A DNA stretch of 64,000 nt from Rubinisphaera italica (GCF_007859715.1 NZ_SJPG01000001.1:3932728-3996727); one strand, 5' to 3'. Counted from the first letter of the stretch, positions 1 to 9,693 are shown. Notes: generated by a model from the sequence alone, not told the origin. Numbers and translations: made by a program.

Positions 1-63
1 GAAAGCAGCGGGTGGCGGGGCGCTCTCGAAATGTATGAAATGACCAGACTGTTTCGACAATAA
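1..63 (+). CDS. C-terminal end of an upstream gene, probably an efflux partner protein
   Basis: An open frame enters from the left edge and stops at TAA 61-63, giving 20 residues that end in MYEMTRLFRQ. It lies 18 bases before the RND pump on the same strand, so it is probably the last gene upstream in the same operon. RND permeases of this type are usually preceded by a periplasmic membrane-fusion protein or a TolC-like protein. The visible residues are too few to say which, so the partner role is inferred only from position. Confidence 0.5.
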   Translation, partial: ESSGWRGALEMYEMTRLFRQ

Positions 64-81
64 AAGTCAGAGGAATCCAAT

Positions 82-3000
82 TTGTACTGGTTAGCAGAAG
101 TTTGTGTGAAGCGACCTGTGTTCGCTCTGATGCTGATTCTGGCATTGGTTGTGGCTGGCGTCGTCGCGTTTCCTCAGTTGGGTGTCGATCGCTTTCCCAA
201 CATGGACATGCCTTCGATTTATGTCAGAACAAACTACCCTGGAGCCGCTGCTCAGGAAGTCGAATCGGAAGTCAGTTCAGTTATTGAAGATGCCGTTGCA
301 ACGGTGGCGGGGATCGATGAACTGCGATCCATCTCCCGCGACGGCCGTTCGTTCGTCATCATTACTTTCAATCTCGAACGCGAAATCGACCCGGCTACGC
401 AGGATGTTCGCGATGCCGTCGCCAGTGTGATTAATCAGCTGCCTCCTAATATCGATCCACCCGTCGTCCAGAAGCGGGATCTGGAATCGTCTCCAATTAT
501 GACGCTGACCGTTTCCGGCCCACGAACTGCACGCGAGCTGTATCTGTTTGCCGATCGTTATGTCAAAAACGTGATTGAATCCTCCCCCGGTGTCGGTGAA
601 GTTTCCATCGCCGGAGCTGCGGATCGTGCGGTGCAAGTCGATGTCGAAGCCGATCGATTGGCCGCCTATAACCTTTCGATCCTGCAAGTTCGCGATGCCC
701 TCCAGAGACAGAACACCGAAGTTCCCGGCGGGCGATTTGATCAGGGATTACGAGAGCGAGCCATGCGCACGATGGGTCGTGTCGATGAGTCGGAAAAGTT
801 TGACGACCTCGTTGTCGAATCCGTCAACGGCACCCCAATTCGCCTAAGCGATCTCGGCACAGTGACCGACGGAACCAAAGAAGTCCGCACCGTCGCCCGT
901 CTCAATCAGGCCCCAGCTGTCGTGCTACTGGTGCAACGACAATCGGGCGAAAACACGGTCGCTGTGATTGAAGGCCTGAAAAAGTTGTTGCCCCGCAGTC
1001 AGGAATTGCTGCCTCCGGATGTGAAAGTTTCCATCATTCAGGATCAATCCCGCTACATCGTGGCGGCTCTGGAAGAAATCGAACATCACCTCATATCCGG
1101 CAGTATCCTCGCCTGCATTACCGTGCTCATATTCATGCGATCCTGGCGTTCGACCATCATCGCCTCAGTCGCAATTCCCGCATCGATTATCGCCTCGTTC
1201 GCATTTATGAAATGGTTTGGCTTCACACTCAACAATGTGACGATGCTCGCACTCGTCTTGATGGTCGGCGTTGTAATTGACGATGCGATTGTTGTACTGG
1301 AGAACGTCTTTCGCTGCATTGAAGAAAAGGGGATGAATCCGACACAGGCTGCGATTGTCGGCACGAAAGAAATTGGCCTGGCGGTGCTCGCGACCACGAT
1401 TTCATTGGTGATTGTCTTCCTGCCCGTCTCATTCCTTTCCAGCGTGACAGGACGACTGCTTTATCAATTTGGCCTGACAGCCACTGTAGCGATTCTGGTT
1501 TCGATGCTCGTCAGCTTTTCACTCACTCCCATGATGTGCAGCAAACTGCTCAAGCCCGGTATGCCTAATCCTGATGGCCCTTCTTCCCGAACCGGTTTTT
1601 ATCACTGGATGGAGACAGCATATTTATGGATGCTGCGAGTCTCTCTCAAATGCCGTTGGTTGGTTTTGCTGGTTTCGGTCGCCGTTATTTACAGCAATGT
1701 GCCGCTCTATCATCTCGTGAAGCAGGATTATATTCCGCTCAATGTGGATGAATCTGAGTTTGAAGTGCGCATGGAAGCCAAGCAGGGATCGACACTTAAA
1801 TCGACGAAGGAAGTCGTCCTGCAGGCCGAAGACGAATTGATGCAGATCGACGGCATCGAAACGATTCTCGTCAGTGCCGGCTCACGTGGCTTCGGTGAGG
1901 TCAATCGAGCCGGGATTTTCGTCCGGCTTACCGATAGTGAAGAACGAACATTTTCATTAGGGCGTTTTTTCGCAGGCGCACTCCGTGGCGACTTTCAGGC
2001 CGCATTTCGAGGCAACTTCACCCAGCGCGAGAAAATGGCCGAGGTTCGTAAACGACTCAACACGATTCCTGATGTCCGAGTTTCCGTTCGCAATTTAACA
2101 TCCCTCCGGCAAGGAGCTCCGGTCGATATCGACTTTTCGATAACCGGTCCCGATATGGACAGCTTGCTCGCTTTCAGTACTGAAATGCGGAATCGAGCCA
2201 AAGAGATCCCCGGCATCGTCGATGTCTATTCCACTCTGCAGATTGATAACCCCGAACTGCTCGTGCAGATCGATCGTGAACGGGCGGCTGCATTAGGAAT
2301 CGATGTGATGGAAATCGCCGATACACTTCGCGTTGCAGTCGGTGGGGATGATCGCGTTTCCCGCTACCGCGACCGGACTGTCGATGATGCTTACGATGTT
2401 GAACTCCGTCTCGTCGGCATCGACCGGGACGATGTGCAGTCGATTTCTCAGCTGTACGTGCGGGCCAATCCCACCGCATCTCAGGAAGCGATCAATGAGA
2501 CGATTGACAGGTCGAGCACGCCGTTAACGCGCATCGATAATGTCGTCAATTTTGAATTCAGCGAGGCCGCTTCTCGTATCGACCGTTTGAATCGTCAACG
2601 TATGGTCGCCGTGCGTGCGAATATTGCCAGTGGGTATGCTCTGGGAGATCGCATCGATGCCATGAACGCTCTGGCTGAAGAAATTGGCATTCCGGAGGGA
2701 TTCAACACACTCGTCCTTGGTGGCGGACGGGAACTGGAACGAACACTCGAAGATTTCGCCTGGACGATGGTGCTCTCGTTTATCTTCATGTATATCGTTC
2801 TCGCGGCTCAGTTCGAAAACATGATCTATCCGCTCGTCATTCTGCTCTCACTCCCCCTCGCAGTACCGTTCGGATTACTGAGCCTGCATCTCGGCGGCGA
2901 AACGCTCAACCTCTATTCCGCGCTCGGAATTCTGGTGTTGTTCGGCGTGGTGAAGAAAGCCGCCATTCTGCAGATCGATCACACCAACGCCCTGCGACGC

Positions 3001-3312
3001 GAAGGCCTGGAACGACACCCCGCCATCATGCAGGCCAACCGCGACCGCTTGCGCCCTATTCTGATGACCACCCTCTCCTTCGTCGCCGGCCTGATCCCCC
3101 TCTTAATCGCCACCGGCCCCGGAGCCGAAGAACGCCGCTCCATCGCCGTCCTCGCCGTCGGCGGACAAACCCTGTCACTCCTGTTGACCCTGCTGGCGAT
3201 ACCTGTACTCTACACATTCTTTGATGACATCTCGCAGTGGTTTGTGAGACAGCCGGTGCCGGTTGAAAAGCCGGTTAGCAAGCCTGTTGAGACACCGGAG
3301 TTGGTATCGTAG
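82..3312 (+). CDS. RND efflux transporter permease (HAE1/AcrB-like)
   Basis: Inner-membrane proton-driven pump that would export drugs or other small molecules with a membrane-fusion protein and an outer-membrane channel. Its 1076 residues are normal for the family. The first helix is at about 13-31, followed by a large periplasmic porter region, a helix bundle at about 335-540, a second porter region at about 570-860 and a final bundle at about 870-1045. The paired aspartates of the proton relay are at D400-D401 in GVVIDDAIV. The start is TTG at 82, preceded by AGAGGA at 69-74, and no better ATG lies nearby. The substrate cannot be told. The C-terminus ends in a short VEKPVSKPVETPE repeat-like tail. 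Confidence 0.93.
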   Translation: MYWLAEVCVKRPVFALMLILALVVAGVVAFPQLGVDRFPNMDMPSIYVRTNYPGAAAQEVESEVSSVIEDAVATVAGIDELRSISRDGRSFVIITFNLEREIDPATQDVRDAVASVINQLPPNIDPPVVQKRDLESSPIMTLTVSGPRTARELYLFADRYVKNVIESSPGVGEVSIAGAADRAVQVDVEADRLAAYNLSILQVRDALQRQNTEVPGGRFDQGLRERAMRTMGRVDESEKFDDLVVESVNGTPIRLSDLGTVTDGTKEVRTVARLNQAPAVVLLVQRQSGENTVAVIEGLKKLLPRSQELLPPDVKVSIIQDQSRYIVAALEEIEHHLISGSILACITVLIFMRSWRSTIIASVAIPASIIASFAFMKWFGFTLNNVTMLALVLMVGVVIDDAIVVLENVFRCIEEKGMNPTQAAIVGTKEIGLAVLATTISLVIVFLPVSFLSSVTGRLLYQFGLTATVAILVSMLVSFSLTPMMCSKLLKPGMPNPDGPSSRTGFYHWMETAYLWMLRVSLKCRWLVLLVSVAVIYSNVPLYHLVKQDYIPLNVDESEFEVRMEAKQGSTLKSTKEVVLQAEDELMQIDGIETILVSAGSRGFGEVNRAGIFVRLTDSEERTFSLGRFFAGALRGDFQAAFRGNFTQREKMAEVRKRLNTIPDVRVSVRNLTSLRQGAPVDIDFSITGPDMDSLLAFSTEMRNRAKEIPGIVDVYSTLQIDNPELLVQIDRERAAALGIDVMEIADTLRVAVGGDDRVSRYRDRTVDDAYDVELRLVGIDRDDVQSISQLYVRANPTASQEAINETIDRSSTPLTRIDNVVNFEFSEAASRIDRLNRQRMVAVRANIASGYALGDRIDAMNALAEEIGIPEGFNTLVLGGGRELERTLEDFAWTMVLSFIFMYIVLAAQFENMIYPLVILLSLPLAVPFGLLSLHLGGETLNLYSALGILVLFGVVKKAAILQIDHTNALRREGLERHPAIMQANRDRLRPILMTTLSFVAGLIPLLIATGPGAEERRSIAVLAVGGQTLSLLLTLLAIPVLYTFFDDISQWFVRQPVPVEKPVSKPVETPELVS

Positions 3313-3571
3313 TTGAGTATATTATTCAGTAGAATTGGACCTCATTCCTTGAATCTGCATAAATCTTATAAAGTTGTGTTTGCAGGGACATCAGGTTGAT
3401 ACAAAGCGGCTACGTGTGTGGCGAAGCCACATGAGGTTTGCTGTTGGTGATTGATTTTATTCTCGCGTTCCTTGAAAAAACATTCTCTTTGTATAGCCAT
3501 TTGAAATAATCCAACTCGCCCTGTGTGGCTACACCAGCCAGACAACTTTTCGAGATTCTCTGGATACACGC

Positions 3572-3730
3572 TTAACTCCTGGCGACCGCTGGTGTTTATG
3601 TGCCGTCCGCTGGAAAGAAGCCTGGGAAGCCGGCAATGCTCCCAAAGTCGTCCCCGAAGCGACGCACACGGCGAAATTGGAATTCGTCTCGCTCGAAGAA
3701 CTTCAGGAATACGCGACATCGGGTAATTGA
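3572..3730 (+). pseudogene. 5'-truncated DUF2237 gene fragment
   Basis: The frame ending at TGA 3728-3730 encodes LTPGDRWCLCAVRWKEAWEA and then a tail ending LEELQEYATSGN. It matches the C-terminal half of the intact DUF2237 gene at 56173-56589 almost residue for residue, and the DNA is also closely similar by eye. Upstream of 3572 the similarity stops and no start codon or N-terminal half (including the conserved Cys/Gly segment) is present. This is a decayed or partially copied duplicate. It sits beside the AT-rich HEPN gene, so its truncation may mark an old insertion or recombination edge. The rest of 3313-3779 holds no gene I can support. Confidence 0.85.
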
Positions 3731-3779
3731 AAAGTATATTAATTTTAGTTAGTGGCATTACTTTTCATATTTCTGAAAA

Positions 3780-5207
3780 TTAACTGACTTCTGGAACATT
3801 TTCCCAAACTCTTCTTCCAGATGAGAAATCATGATTCTTTTTAATAAGCTCCCGTACATTTGCCTCAGGAATACCATACTTACACAACATAAGAATACTG
3901 ATCATTGTCTTAAGTTTGAAGGTTGCCCAGTGTAGTTGATTACCTTCTAAAACTCCTTTACTTGAATCAGAATAGTGAACTAACTGATTGCGAGTTTTCA
4001 CTATCCCTTTTGCAAATTCTTCAGGATTTACACAAAAGAGTTTTACCGTTTCTGGATCCAAGCCTTTAATTAAATAATGAAAGCGATCACGAAGCGTAGG
4101 TTCATTAGCAAACTGGAAACTTCTTTTTAGTGATTCAACAAATTTCATTGGAGTTCTTTTTGGTAGTGCATCTATTGCTAAATCACGTATTTTACGAAAT
4201 TCACTTTTCTCAAGAATTGTTTTAGTGTCAGTAGAACGAGAAAATACTTCTACCGCTTGAACAAGAGGTAAGAATCGCGACTCCATGAAAGGCGCGGGAC
4301 TTTCAAGTGTTGTAAACACTAAGCGATGTGCGTGCTGAACCTCTGAAGGTAATGTGAGCCAAGTCCTCATAAAAACGGGAAACCAATCTTGAACATCTGG
4401 ATACCTGCATGTAAATTCAAACGGATTTAGTGGTGATTGTTCAATACTTTTTCTTCTAAAGTAGGCAGTTGCCTCATCGTGATTATCTGCCAATGATAAT
4501 TCATAATTCGAAAACTGAACCACACTGCCCACAAATAATGTAAACATTCTTTCAATTTGACAACAGACTTCGATAAACCAATCAAAGCTTCGCGGTTTAA
4601 TGGGTTTTATTGTAATGAATGTCTTATTAGTTATAGTGAATTCATCCCACTCTATCGGTGGGTAACTGACTATTGATTTAAATTCTATGTCCCCAATATT
4701 CTCATCAATTTTAAATATTCTAGGTTCAGGGTGTGTGTATTTCAAATCAATAAATTCAGGTAAATCAGCTTCAACCGAAAATGGTAAATCATTTAACCAT
4801 CGGTCAAAATTTGGAAATGATACTCTACAACTAGAAAAGCACTCTGAATCTACAGAATTTAAAAAAGCTCCATGGATAACAGCGTTGCAGCAGATATTTG
4901 AACTTGTTACTTTAATTGGTAAATTAAGAGACAAAGTGCTTTTTTGATTTGTATAGAATGAATTTAAAAGGGAAATCGGCGTTTGATCAACAGTCAAACC
5001 ATGTATCACTGATAAATCAACGTCTGGAAAGTTGTGAATTAAAGGATGCTCCTCTAAATCATCAAATGCACCAATTAGATCGAGTTGTATTTTGTGATCA
5101 CTTTTATGCAAATTCCCATGTTGACGATATTTACCGCCGGGGCGCCACCATGTCCCATGAATTGAGAAATCTTCACTAAAAGAATATTTTGGGACTGCCA
5201 TATACAA
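3780..5207 (-). CDS. ApeA-like HEPN-domain protein, probable anti-phage abortive-infection factor
   Basis: The N-terminus (FSIHGTWWRPGGKYRQHGNL, then an acidic-hydrophobic segment LDLIGAFDDLEEHP) resembles the ApeA N-terminal domain. The C-terminal third is helical and contains RNQLVH at 406-411, the Rx4H motif of HEPN ribonucleases. Known ApeA proteins are single-gene systems that act against phage, probably by cleaving RNA; this role is inferred here from domain order, not from identity. The length of 475 residues fits. The gene is markedly AT-rich (about 35% GC in the portion counted, against about 50% around it), which suggests horizontal gain. The start is TTG 5207 or, more likely, ATG 5201. 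No partner gene is adjacent, which fits a stand-alone system. Confidence 0.75.
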   Translation of the reverse strand: MYMAVPKYSFSEDFSIHGTWWRPGGKYRQHGNLHKSDHKIQLDLIGAFDDLEEHPLIHNFPDVDLSVIHGLTVDQTPISLLNSFYTNQKSTLSLNLPIKVTSSNICCNAVIHGAFLNSVDSECFSSCRVSFPNFDRWLNDLPFSVEADLPEFIDLKYTHPEPRIFKIDENIGDIEFKSIVSYPPIEWDEFTITNKTFITIKPIKPRSFDWFIEVCCQIERMFTLFVGSVVQFSNYELSLADNHDEATAYFRRKSIEQSPLNPFEFTCRYPDVQDWFPVFMRTWLTLPSEVQHAHRLVFTTLESPAPFMESRFLPLVQAVEVFSRSTDTKTILEKSEFRKIRDLAIDALPKRTPMKFVESLKRSFQFANEPTLRDRFHYLIKGLDPETVKLFCVNPEEFAKGIVKTRNQLVHYSDSSKGVLEGNQLHWATFKLKTMISILMLCKYGIPEANVRELIKKNHDFSSGRRVWENVPEVS

Positions 5208-5292
5208 TTCGATCGTTCATCAAAATCTAACTGAAAGATATAATATTAAGCCTTAATTAGACGAACTGCATGTCAAATTGCATAGTATAAAA

Positions 5293-6660
5293 TCACAGCA
5301 AATCGCTGGCAATCTCGGCCAACTGGCTTCGTTCGCCTTTTTCCAGGCCGATATGAGCATACAACGGCTGGCCGACCATGCGGTTAATCAGATAGCTGAA
5401 GCCGTTTGAGAGCGCATCCAGATACGGGTGATCGATCTGATGAATGTCACCCGTAAAGATGACTTTCGTTCCTTCGCCTGCCCGCGTGATAATCGTTTTG
5501 ATTTCATGCGGCGTCAGATTCTGGGCTTCGTCGACAATGAAAAAGATACGCTGCAGACTTCTCCCGCGAATGTAAGCCAGCGGTGTGATTTCCAGCTTTT
5601 TCGTGTCGAGCAGTTCCTGAATTTTATCGCCGGCAGCCTGATGCTGATTTTCATGTCGGATAACGGTCAGATTATCAAATAATGGCTGCATATAAGGATC
5701 GAGCTTCGCTTGAACATCGCCCGGCAGGTAGCCGAGATCGCGATTGCTCAACGGCACAATCGGACGAGCTAGCAGAATCTGGCGATAGTTTTGTCGCTGC
5801 TCTAACGCAGCCGCCAGTGCGACCAGCGTTTTCCCCGAACCTGCCTTCCCGGCCAATGTGACCAGTTTGATTTTATCATCGAGCAGTGCACGAATCGCAA
5901 AGGCCTGCTCGGCATTTCGGGGAGTGATGCCGTAGGCGGATGTTTTTTCGACGCGATGAAACGAGTTGTCCTCGGCTGTATAAGAAGCCAGGACAGATTT
6001 TGATCCATTACGAATGATGAAGTTTTCGTTCGCGATCGGTGCCACAATTGGCGGGCCATTTTCATCGGCTGGAACAGTACCGTGTCCCGTATAAAAGCGG
6101 TCAACGAGCTCTGATTCCACGCCATCAATACGCCGTTTGCCGGAATAGAGTTTGTCGAAGCTTTCGACTTTATCGTTGCTGTAATCCTGAGCGACCAGTC
6201 CAACCGCTTTGGCCTTCATTCTCAGGTTCGTGTCTTTGCTGATTAGAATGACCGGTCGATCATTGATTTGATCAAGAACCAATAAAGCTGAGCTGAGAAT
6301 CCGATGATCGGGGACTTCCGGAGAGAGAATATTTTTGATTCGCGAATGCAGTGGACCGCCGAGAATGACCCGAATGTGTCCCAATCCTTCCCCAAGCGAG
6401 GCTCCTTCGTCGGAGAGGACATCACCAGTAAGATTATCGAGCGTTCGCAGAAACTGTCGGGCCTGAAAGTGAATGTCGTCATTCCCTTTCTTGAAGCGAT
6501 CGAGTTCTTCGAGAACCGTCATCGGGATGGCGATGTCGTTCTCTTCAAACTTGCGGATACAGTTAGCGTCGTGAAGTATGACGTTAGTATCGAGGACGAA
6601 AACCTTGGGAAACGTCACGCGGGAACGTGGCGGACAAACAGAGGCGGCGTGATCAATCAT
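5293..6660 (-). CDS. PhoH family ATPase with N-terminal PIN domain (PhoH2-like)
   Basis: A PIN ribonuclease domain ([12 protein letters not shown]24) is fused to a PhoH ATPase with Walker A GKAGSGKT at 271-278 and Walker [10 protein letters not shown] at 373-381, numbered from ATG 6660. PIN-PhoH proteins are described as ATP-dependent RNA unwinding and cleaving enzymes. I chose ATG 6660 because AAGGAAG lies 3-4 bases upstream and the PIN strand starts soon after; a TTG at 6744 would add 28 residues. The product would be 455 residues. It is cytoplasmic and monocistronic in this window. The Asp and Walker residues are intact, so it looks functional. Confidence 0.92.
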   Translation of the reverse strand: MIDHAASVCPPRSRVTFPKVFVLDTNVILHDANCIRKFEENDIAIPMTVLEELDRFKKGNDDIHFQARQFLRTLDNLTGDVLSDEGASLGEGLGHIRVILGGPLHSRIKNILSPEVPDHRILSSALLVLDQINDRPVILISKDTNLRMKAKAVGLVAQDYSNDKVESFDKLYSGKRRIDGVESELVDRFYTGHGTVPADENGPPIVAPIANENFIIRNGSKSVLASYTAEDNSFHRVEKTSAYGITPRNAEQAFAIRALLDDKIKLVTLAGKAGSGKTLVALAAALEQRQNYRQILLARPIVPLSNRDLGYLPGDVQAKLDPYMQPLFDNLTVIRHENQHQAAGDKIQELLDTKKLEITPLAYIRGRSLQRIFFIVDEAQNLTPHEIKTIITRAGEGTKVIFTGDIHQIDHPYLDALSNGFSYLINRMVGQPLYAHIGLEKGERSQLAEIASDLL

Positions 6661-6817
6661 GCGCTTCCTTGCGTCTAATACCTGGGTGGTAATTTCGTTC
6701 GGTTTCAAAGGTATATCAGATCCCCAGAATTCCCGAAACGCCAAAAGCTGCGTTTAGAACATGTTCATTACATTTTAATATTCATGGATGGGTTCAAGAA
6801 TCAAACCAGAGAACGCC

Positions 6818-6877
6818 AGCACGCAGCGTAAGCGATTGTGTCTCCATGATTTAGCACACTCGCTTATGCTGCGTGCT
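6818..6877. repeat. Inverted repeat, family B palindrome
   Basis: Arms 6818-6840 and 6855-6877 are inverted repeats matching at 21 of 23 positions around a 14-base loop, with core GCACGCAGC and GCTGCGTGC. Related single arms occur at 39965-39990 and 50846-50871, so this is a dispersed element and not a gene-specific terminator. There is no T-run on either side. The remaining bases of 6661-6946 hold no gene I can support. Confidence 0.8.
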
Positions 6878-6946
6878 TGTGGATTTAATGGAAGGAAGCC
6901 TCCATTCCATTCCTGACAACTCTCTTCTCGGAATTCCAGAAAGGGC

Positions 6947-6976
6947 TTGGACTTCTGGGACTTTCGTGTCTATAAT
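6947..6976 (+). promoter_or_regulatory. Sigma-70-type promoter for the Fe-S carrier gene
   Basis: TTGGAC at 6947-6952 and a perfect TATAAT at 6971-6976 are separated by 18 bases. Transcription would start near 6983, leaving about 110 bases of leader before the ATG at 7093. No regulator binding site is obvious. Confidence 0.6.
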
Positions 6977-7092
6977 GCAGACTGAAACAAAAGACGCTCC
7001 CTGTCCGCGCTTAGCGAACACCTGCATTTGGGGTTTTCAGGCGAAGTTACAGGGTGAAGATAAGGTTCATTTCAACACAGGAGAGTGATGCC

Positions 7093-7425
7093 ATGGCAGT
7101 TACAGTTACCGAAAAGGCCGCCAGCGAAATCAAACGAGTTCTTACAGAACAGACTACAGCCGAAACCACCGTACTTCGCATCGGCGTTCGCGCCGGCGGT
7201 TGCAGTGGATTCCAGTATAATCTGGCTCTGGATGACAAAATCGACAACGCTAACGACGACATCTCCGAACATCACGGCGTGACCGTCGCTGTCGACAAGA
7301 AAAGCATGCTTTATCTGGACGGCACAACCATCGACTACTACGACGGCTTGGAAAAACGAGGCTTCTCGTTCGACAATCCAAACGTCGTCAAAAGCTGCGG
7401 TTGCGGAAGCAGCTTCCAGGCATAA
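7093..7425 (+). CDS. Iron-sulfur cluster carrier, IscA/ErpA/HesB family
   Basis: A-type Fe-S carrier that receives or passes clusters to apo-proteins in the cytoplasm. The 110-residue protein has the three family cysteines: C37 in GGCSGFQY and C102/C104 in the SCGCGSSF tail. The start at ATG 7093 is fixed by AGGAGAG at 7079-7085; an in-frame start further upstream would lack this and add non-family residues. It is preceded by a good promoter and followed by a strong hairpin terminator, so it is a single-gene unit. No isc or suf genes are adjacent, so which assembly system it serves cannot be told. Confidence 0.95.
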   Translation: MAVTVTEKAASEIKRVLTEQTTAETTVLRIGVRAGGCSGFQYNLALDDKIDNANDDISEHHGVTVAVDKKSMLYLDGTTIDYYDGLEKRGFSFDNPNVVKSCGCGSSFQA

Positions 7426-7451
7426 TTAAGTAGACAGAGAAGTGAAGTCAT

Positions 7452-7484
7452 AAAAAGCCAGCTCCAAAATGAGCTGGCTTTTTT
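7452..7484 (+). terminator. Rho-independent terminator
   Basis: AAAAAGCCAGCTC and GAGCTGGCTTTTTT pair around a six-base loop (CAAAAT), 26 bases after the Fe-S carrier stop codon. The T-run is on the plus strand; the A-run would allow weaker action on the other. Confidence 0.9.
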
Positions 7485-7895
7485 ACGTCTGGAGGTACTA
7501 ATAATACAATTGATGAAGTGTCGATGCTTCCGCGCAAAGCAAGAAATTGTCCATGCGCACACTGTATTAGCAGTTACTAACTGCAAATCTCATGAAATTT
7601 CTTTGGATCTCAGTAAAACTACCTATAAGTATATGTACTTGGATGCATAGTTGACATATCATTGATTGGATCGAGTACTTTCAAATGAGATATTCAATTA
7701 TCCCCACAATTTAAAGTCCTTCCATCATGGACAGATTTGCTCTCGCGTAGAGTGATTGCTTGTCTGCCCGCAGTAATCTTCCCGAACAAAAATGTCGTAC
7801 TGATTACGGCTTTGTTACACAAATACCCCTGACGAATGATGAACGTCCGCATCCTTACAGGGGTTGAATTCTTACTACTATATGGAGCTGTCAAA
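7485..7895. other. Intergenic region without a supported gene
   Basis: AT-rich stretch before the first DUF1559 gene. A TTGACA is present at 7651-7656, but no good -10 box lies at the right distance. I see no convincing gene or repeat. The promoter of the DUF1559 gene probably lies here. Confidence 0.4.
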
Positions 7896-8915
7896 ATGAA
7901 ACATGCCTTTTCGGCCAGACGTGGATTTACCTTAATCGAATTGCTAGTAGTTATCGCTATCATCGCTATTCTGGTGGCATTGTTGTTGCCTGCCGTTCAG
8001 CAGGCACGCGAAGCAGCTCGAAGAAGTTCTTGCAAGAACAATCTGAAGCAATTGGCTCTGGCAATGCACAACTATCACGATGTCCATAGTGTCTTCCCAC
8101 GGGCTAACTTCGAAAAAGTGGGTGGCAATGCTTACCGCGGATTTTCGGCTCAGGCAATGCTCCTCCCCTTCTTAGAGCAAAGTGCACTGTACGATCAGTT
8201 CAACTTTTCCTTGATGGCTGATGAAGGTGTCAACAACACTGCAAAACAGAATACGATTGCTGCATTCCTCTGCCCATCAGATCCAAATGCCATCCCGAAT
8301 GGGGGTGGATATAACAATGGTCCCGGAAACAACTATGTCGTCTCAGCTGGTCCCTCGGTCTTTTATAATATTGGAACAGCCGACCAAGTGGGGATGTTCA
8401 ATTACCGAAAACGGATTTCATTCCGAGATATCACTGATGGAACTTCAAATGTCATCGCTGCTTCGGAACTGATTAAAGGGGACGGAAACAATTCTGCGAC
8501 TGCAATTTCTGATGCCGACGCGATTAAAGACATTGCGAAACCTGGTGGAACACCCAGTTCTTTCCTGACACCTGCTCAGATCAATGCCTGGGGGCAACTG
8601 GGACTCACCGCCAAGAACGGAGGCAGCGCCCTAACTAACGGCTATGTCGGCGGAAACTGGGCCATCGGTAATCATGGATTGACAGCCTTCAATACTCTGT
8701 TGACGCCGAACTCGACTTACCCGAATGTGATTCAATGTTCTGGATGCCAGACTTTCGATAACCAAGGCATGTTTGCAGCACGAAGTCAACACAAAGGTGG
8801 TGTTCAGGTTGCCATGGGGGACGGCGGCGTCCGCTTCATCAGCGAGAATATCGACCATCAGACCTGGATTTATCTCGGTGGAATTCAGGATGGTAATGTG
8901 ATTGGTGAATTCTAA
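7896..8915 (+). CDS. DUF1559 prepilin-like protein
   Basis: The 339-residue protein begins with a short basic leader and a type IV prepilin signal cut after G10 ([19 protein letters not shown]), followed by the planctomycete-typical segment [20 protein letters not shown]. Its C-terminus has the usual [20 protein letters not shown] and ends NVIGEF. Such proteins are exported, membrane-anchored by the N-terminal helix and occur in many copies in planctomycetes; no function is established. ATG 7896 is preceded by GGAG at 7884-7887; the in-frame ATGs at 7836 and 7839 lack such a site. Related genes lie at 9876 and 32718, with a broken tail at 31198. Confidence 0.93.
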   Translation: MKHAFSARRGFTLIELLVVIAIIAILVALLLPAVQQAREAARRSSCKNNLKQLALAMHNYHDVHSVFPRANFEKVGGNAYRGFSAQAMLLPFLEQSALYDQFNFSLMADEGVNNTAKQNTIAAFLCPSDPNAIPNGGGYNNGPGNNYVVSAGPSVFYNIGTADQVGMFNYRKRISFRDITDGTSNVIAASELIKGDGNNSATAISDADAIKDIAKPGGTPSSFLTPAQINAWGQLGLTAKNGGSALTNGYVGGNWAIGNHGLTAFNTLLTPNSTYPNVIQCSGCQTFDNQGMFAARSQHKGGVQVAMGDGGVRFISENIDHQTWIYLGGIQDGNVIGEF

Positions 8916-8956
8916 TCTCAATAAGACTCAGGCAAGTCCAAATGTCTGAATGGAAT

Positions 8957-8989
8957 AAAAAAGCCAGTTCGAATATGAGCTGGCTTTTT
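8957..8989. terminator. Bidirectional terminator between convergent genes
   Basis: AAAAAAGCCAGTTC pairs with GAGCTGGCTTTTT with one G-T pair, so it has a T-run in both directions. It lies between the stops of the plus-strand DUF1559 gene and the minus-strand secreted-protein gene. The core is the same as in the terminator at 7452. Confidence 0.85.
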
Positions 8990-9009
8990 CAATAAAATCA
9001 GACATCAAC

Positions 9010-9693
9010 TTACTTCCCTTTTTGAGTCACCCGGAAGTTGTCGAAACGAACCCAATGTTCGGCGCCTTCCGGAGCTCCTGTTGCGCAAAGACAGAAGCCC
9101 CTCTCTTTTGAATTTTTGCGGATCGCAGAAGAGAAAAAGTTCTGGTATTTGCCGTTGTCATTTGGACCTACCTGAAAATAGGCATAATGACTGCGAACGA
9201 TAATCCTTAGGGTCTCTGATTTCTCTGAGGCAGGATGATAGGTATATGCATAATTGCTCAAGTCATCTTCATGACCTGTTTCGCCAATGAAATTCACGGC
9301 TGGAGGTGCAAAGAGGAGCTTACGATCGATTCTTGCTTTGGTTGCTCTAAATTCCCGTCCACTTTCATCGATGAGAAACATCCCCACCATTTCGTCGGAG
9401 GCGGTGAATTTGTCGAGAATTTCGACATCCACCGATGCGATCACGGAACTAGAGGATGTGAACGGGAGTATGACTTTGATCATTGGTGATTCGCGAGTAT
9501 AGGTGTGACTCTGCACTCGAAATTCAAGCCCTCCATCTTTTATCCGGTAATCGTCAGATGAGAGCCCCACAATTTGCCATTGTTCAGACATTCCACTATT
9601 AAAATTATCCTCAAAGAGAACGGGCTCATCTGCGTGAGTAACTGCTAAAGACAGCAGCGAGATTGTTAGAAGCGAAATCAATTTTGCCAACAT
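9010..9693 (-). CDS. Secreted protein with probable lectin-like (concanavalin-type) fold
   Basis: 227 residues from ATG 9693, with a Sec signal peptide of about 22 residues (hydrophobic LISLLTISLLSLAVTHA, then DEPVLFEDNF). The opening LFEDNFNSGMSEQWQIVG and ending EHWVRFDNFRV are typical of beta-sandwich domains in secreted planctomycete proteins, often called DUF1583/DUF1080-like or laminin-G-like. No catalytic residues can be picked out. ATG 9693 has an AGGG about 8 bases upstream and places the signal peptide correctly. It lies between two convergent DUF1559 genes but shares no obvious operon with either. Function unknown. Confidence 0.8.
   Translation of the reverse strand: MLAKLISLLTISLLSLAVTHADEPVLFEDNFNSGMSEQWQIVGLSSDDYRIKDGGLEFRVQSHTYTRESPMIKVILPFTSSSSVIASVDVEILDKFTASDEMVGMFLIDESGREFRATKARIDRKLLFAPPAVNFIGETGHEDDLSNYAYTYHPASEKSETLRIIVRSHYAYFQVGPNDNGKYQNFFSSAIRKNSKERGFCLCATGAPEGAEHWVRFDNFRVTQKGK

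Noticed and set aside
3366..3758. Minus-strand open frame of 130 codons
   Set aside because: It is antisense to the DUF2237 fragment, which explains its openness, and has no recognisable feature.
7896..8915. Prophage or mobile origin of the DUF1559 genes
   Set aside because: Repeated similar genes suggested mobility, but DUF1559 proteins are a normal expanded family of planctomycetes and no integrase or phage gene is near.
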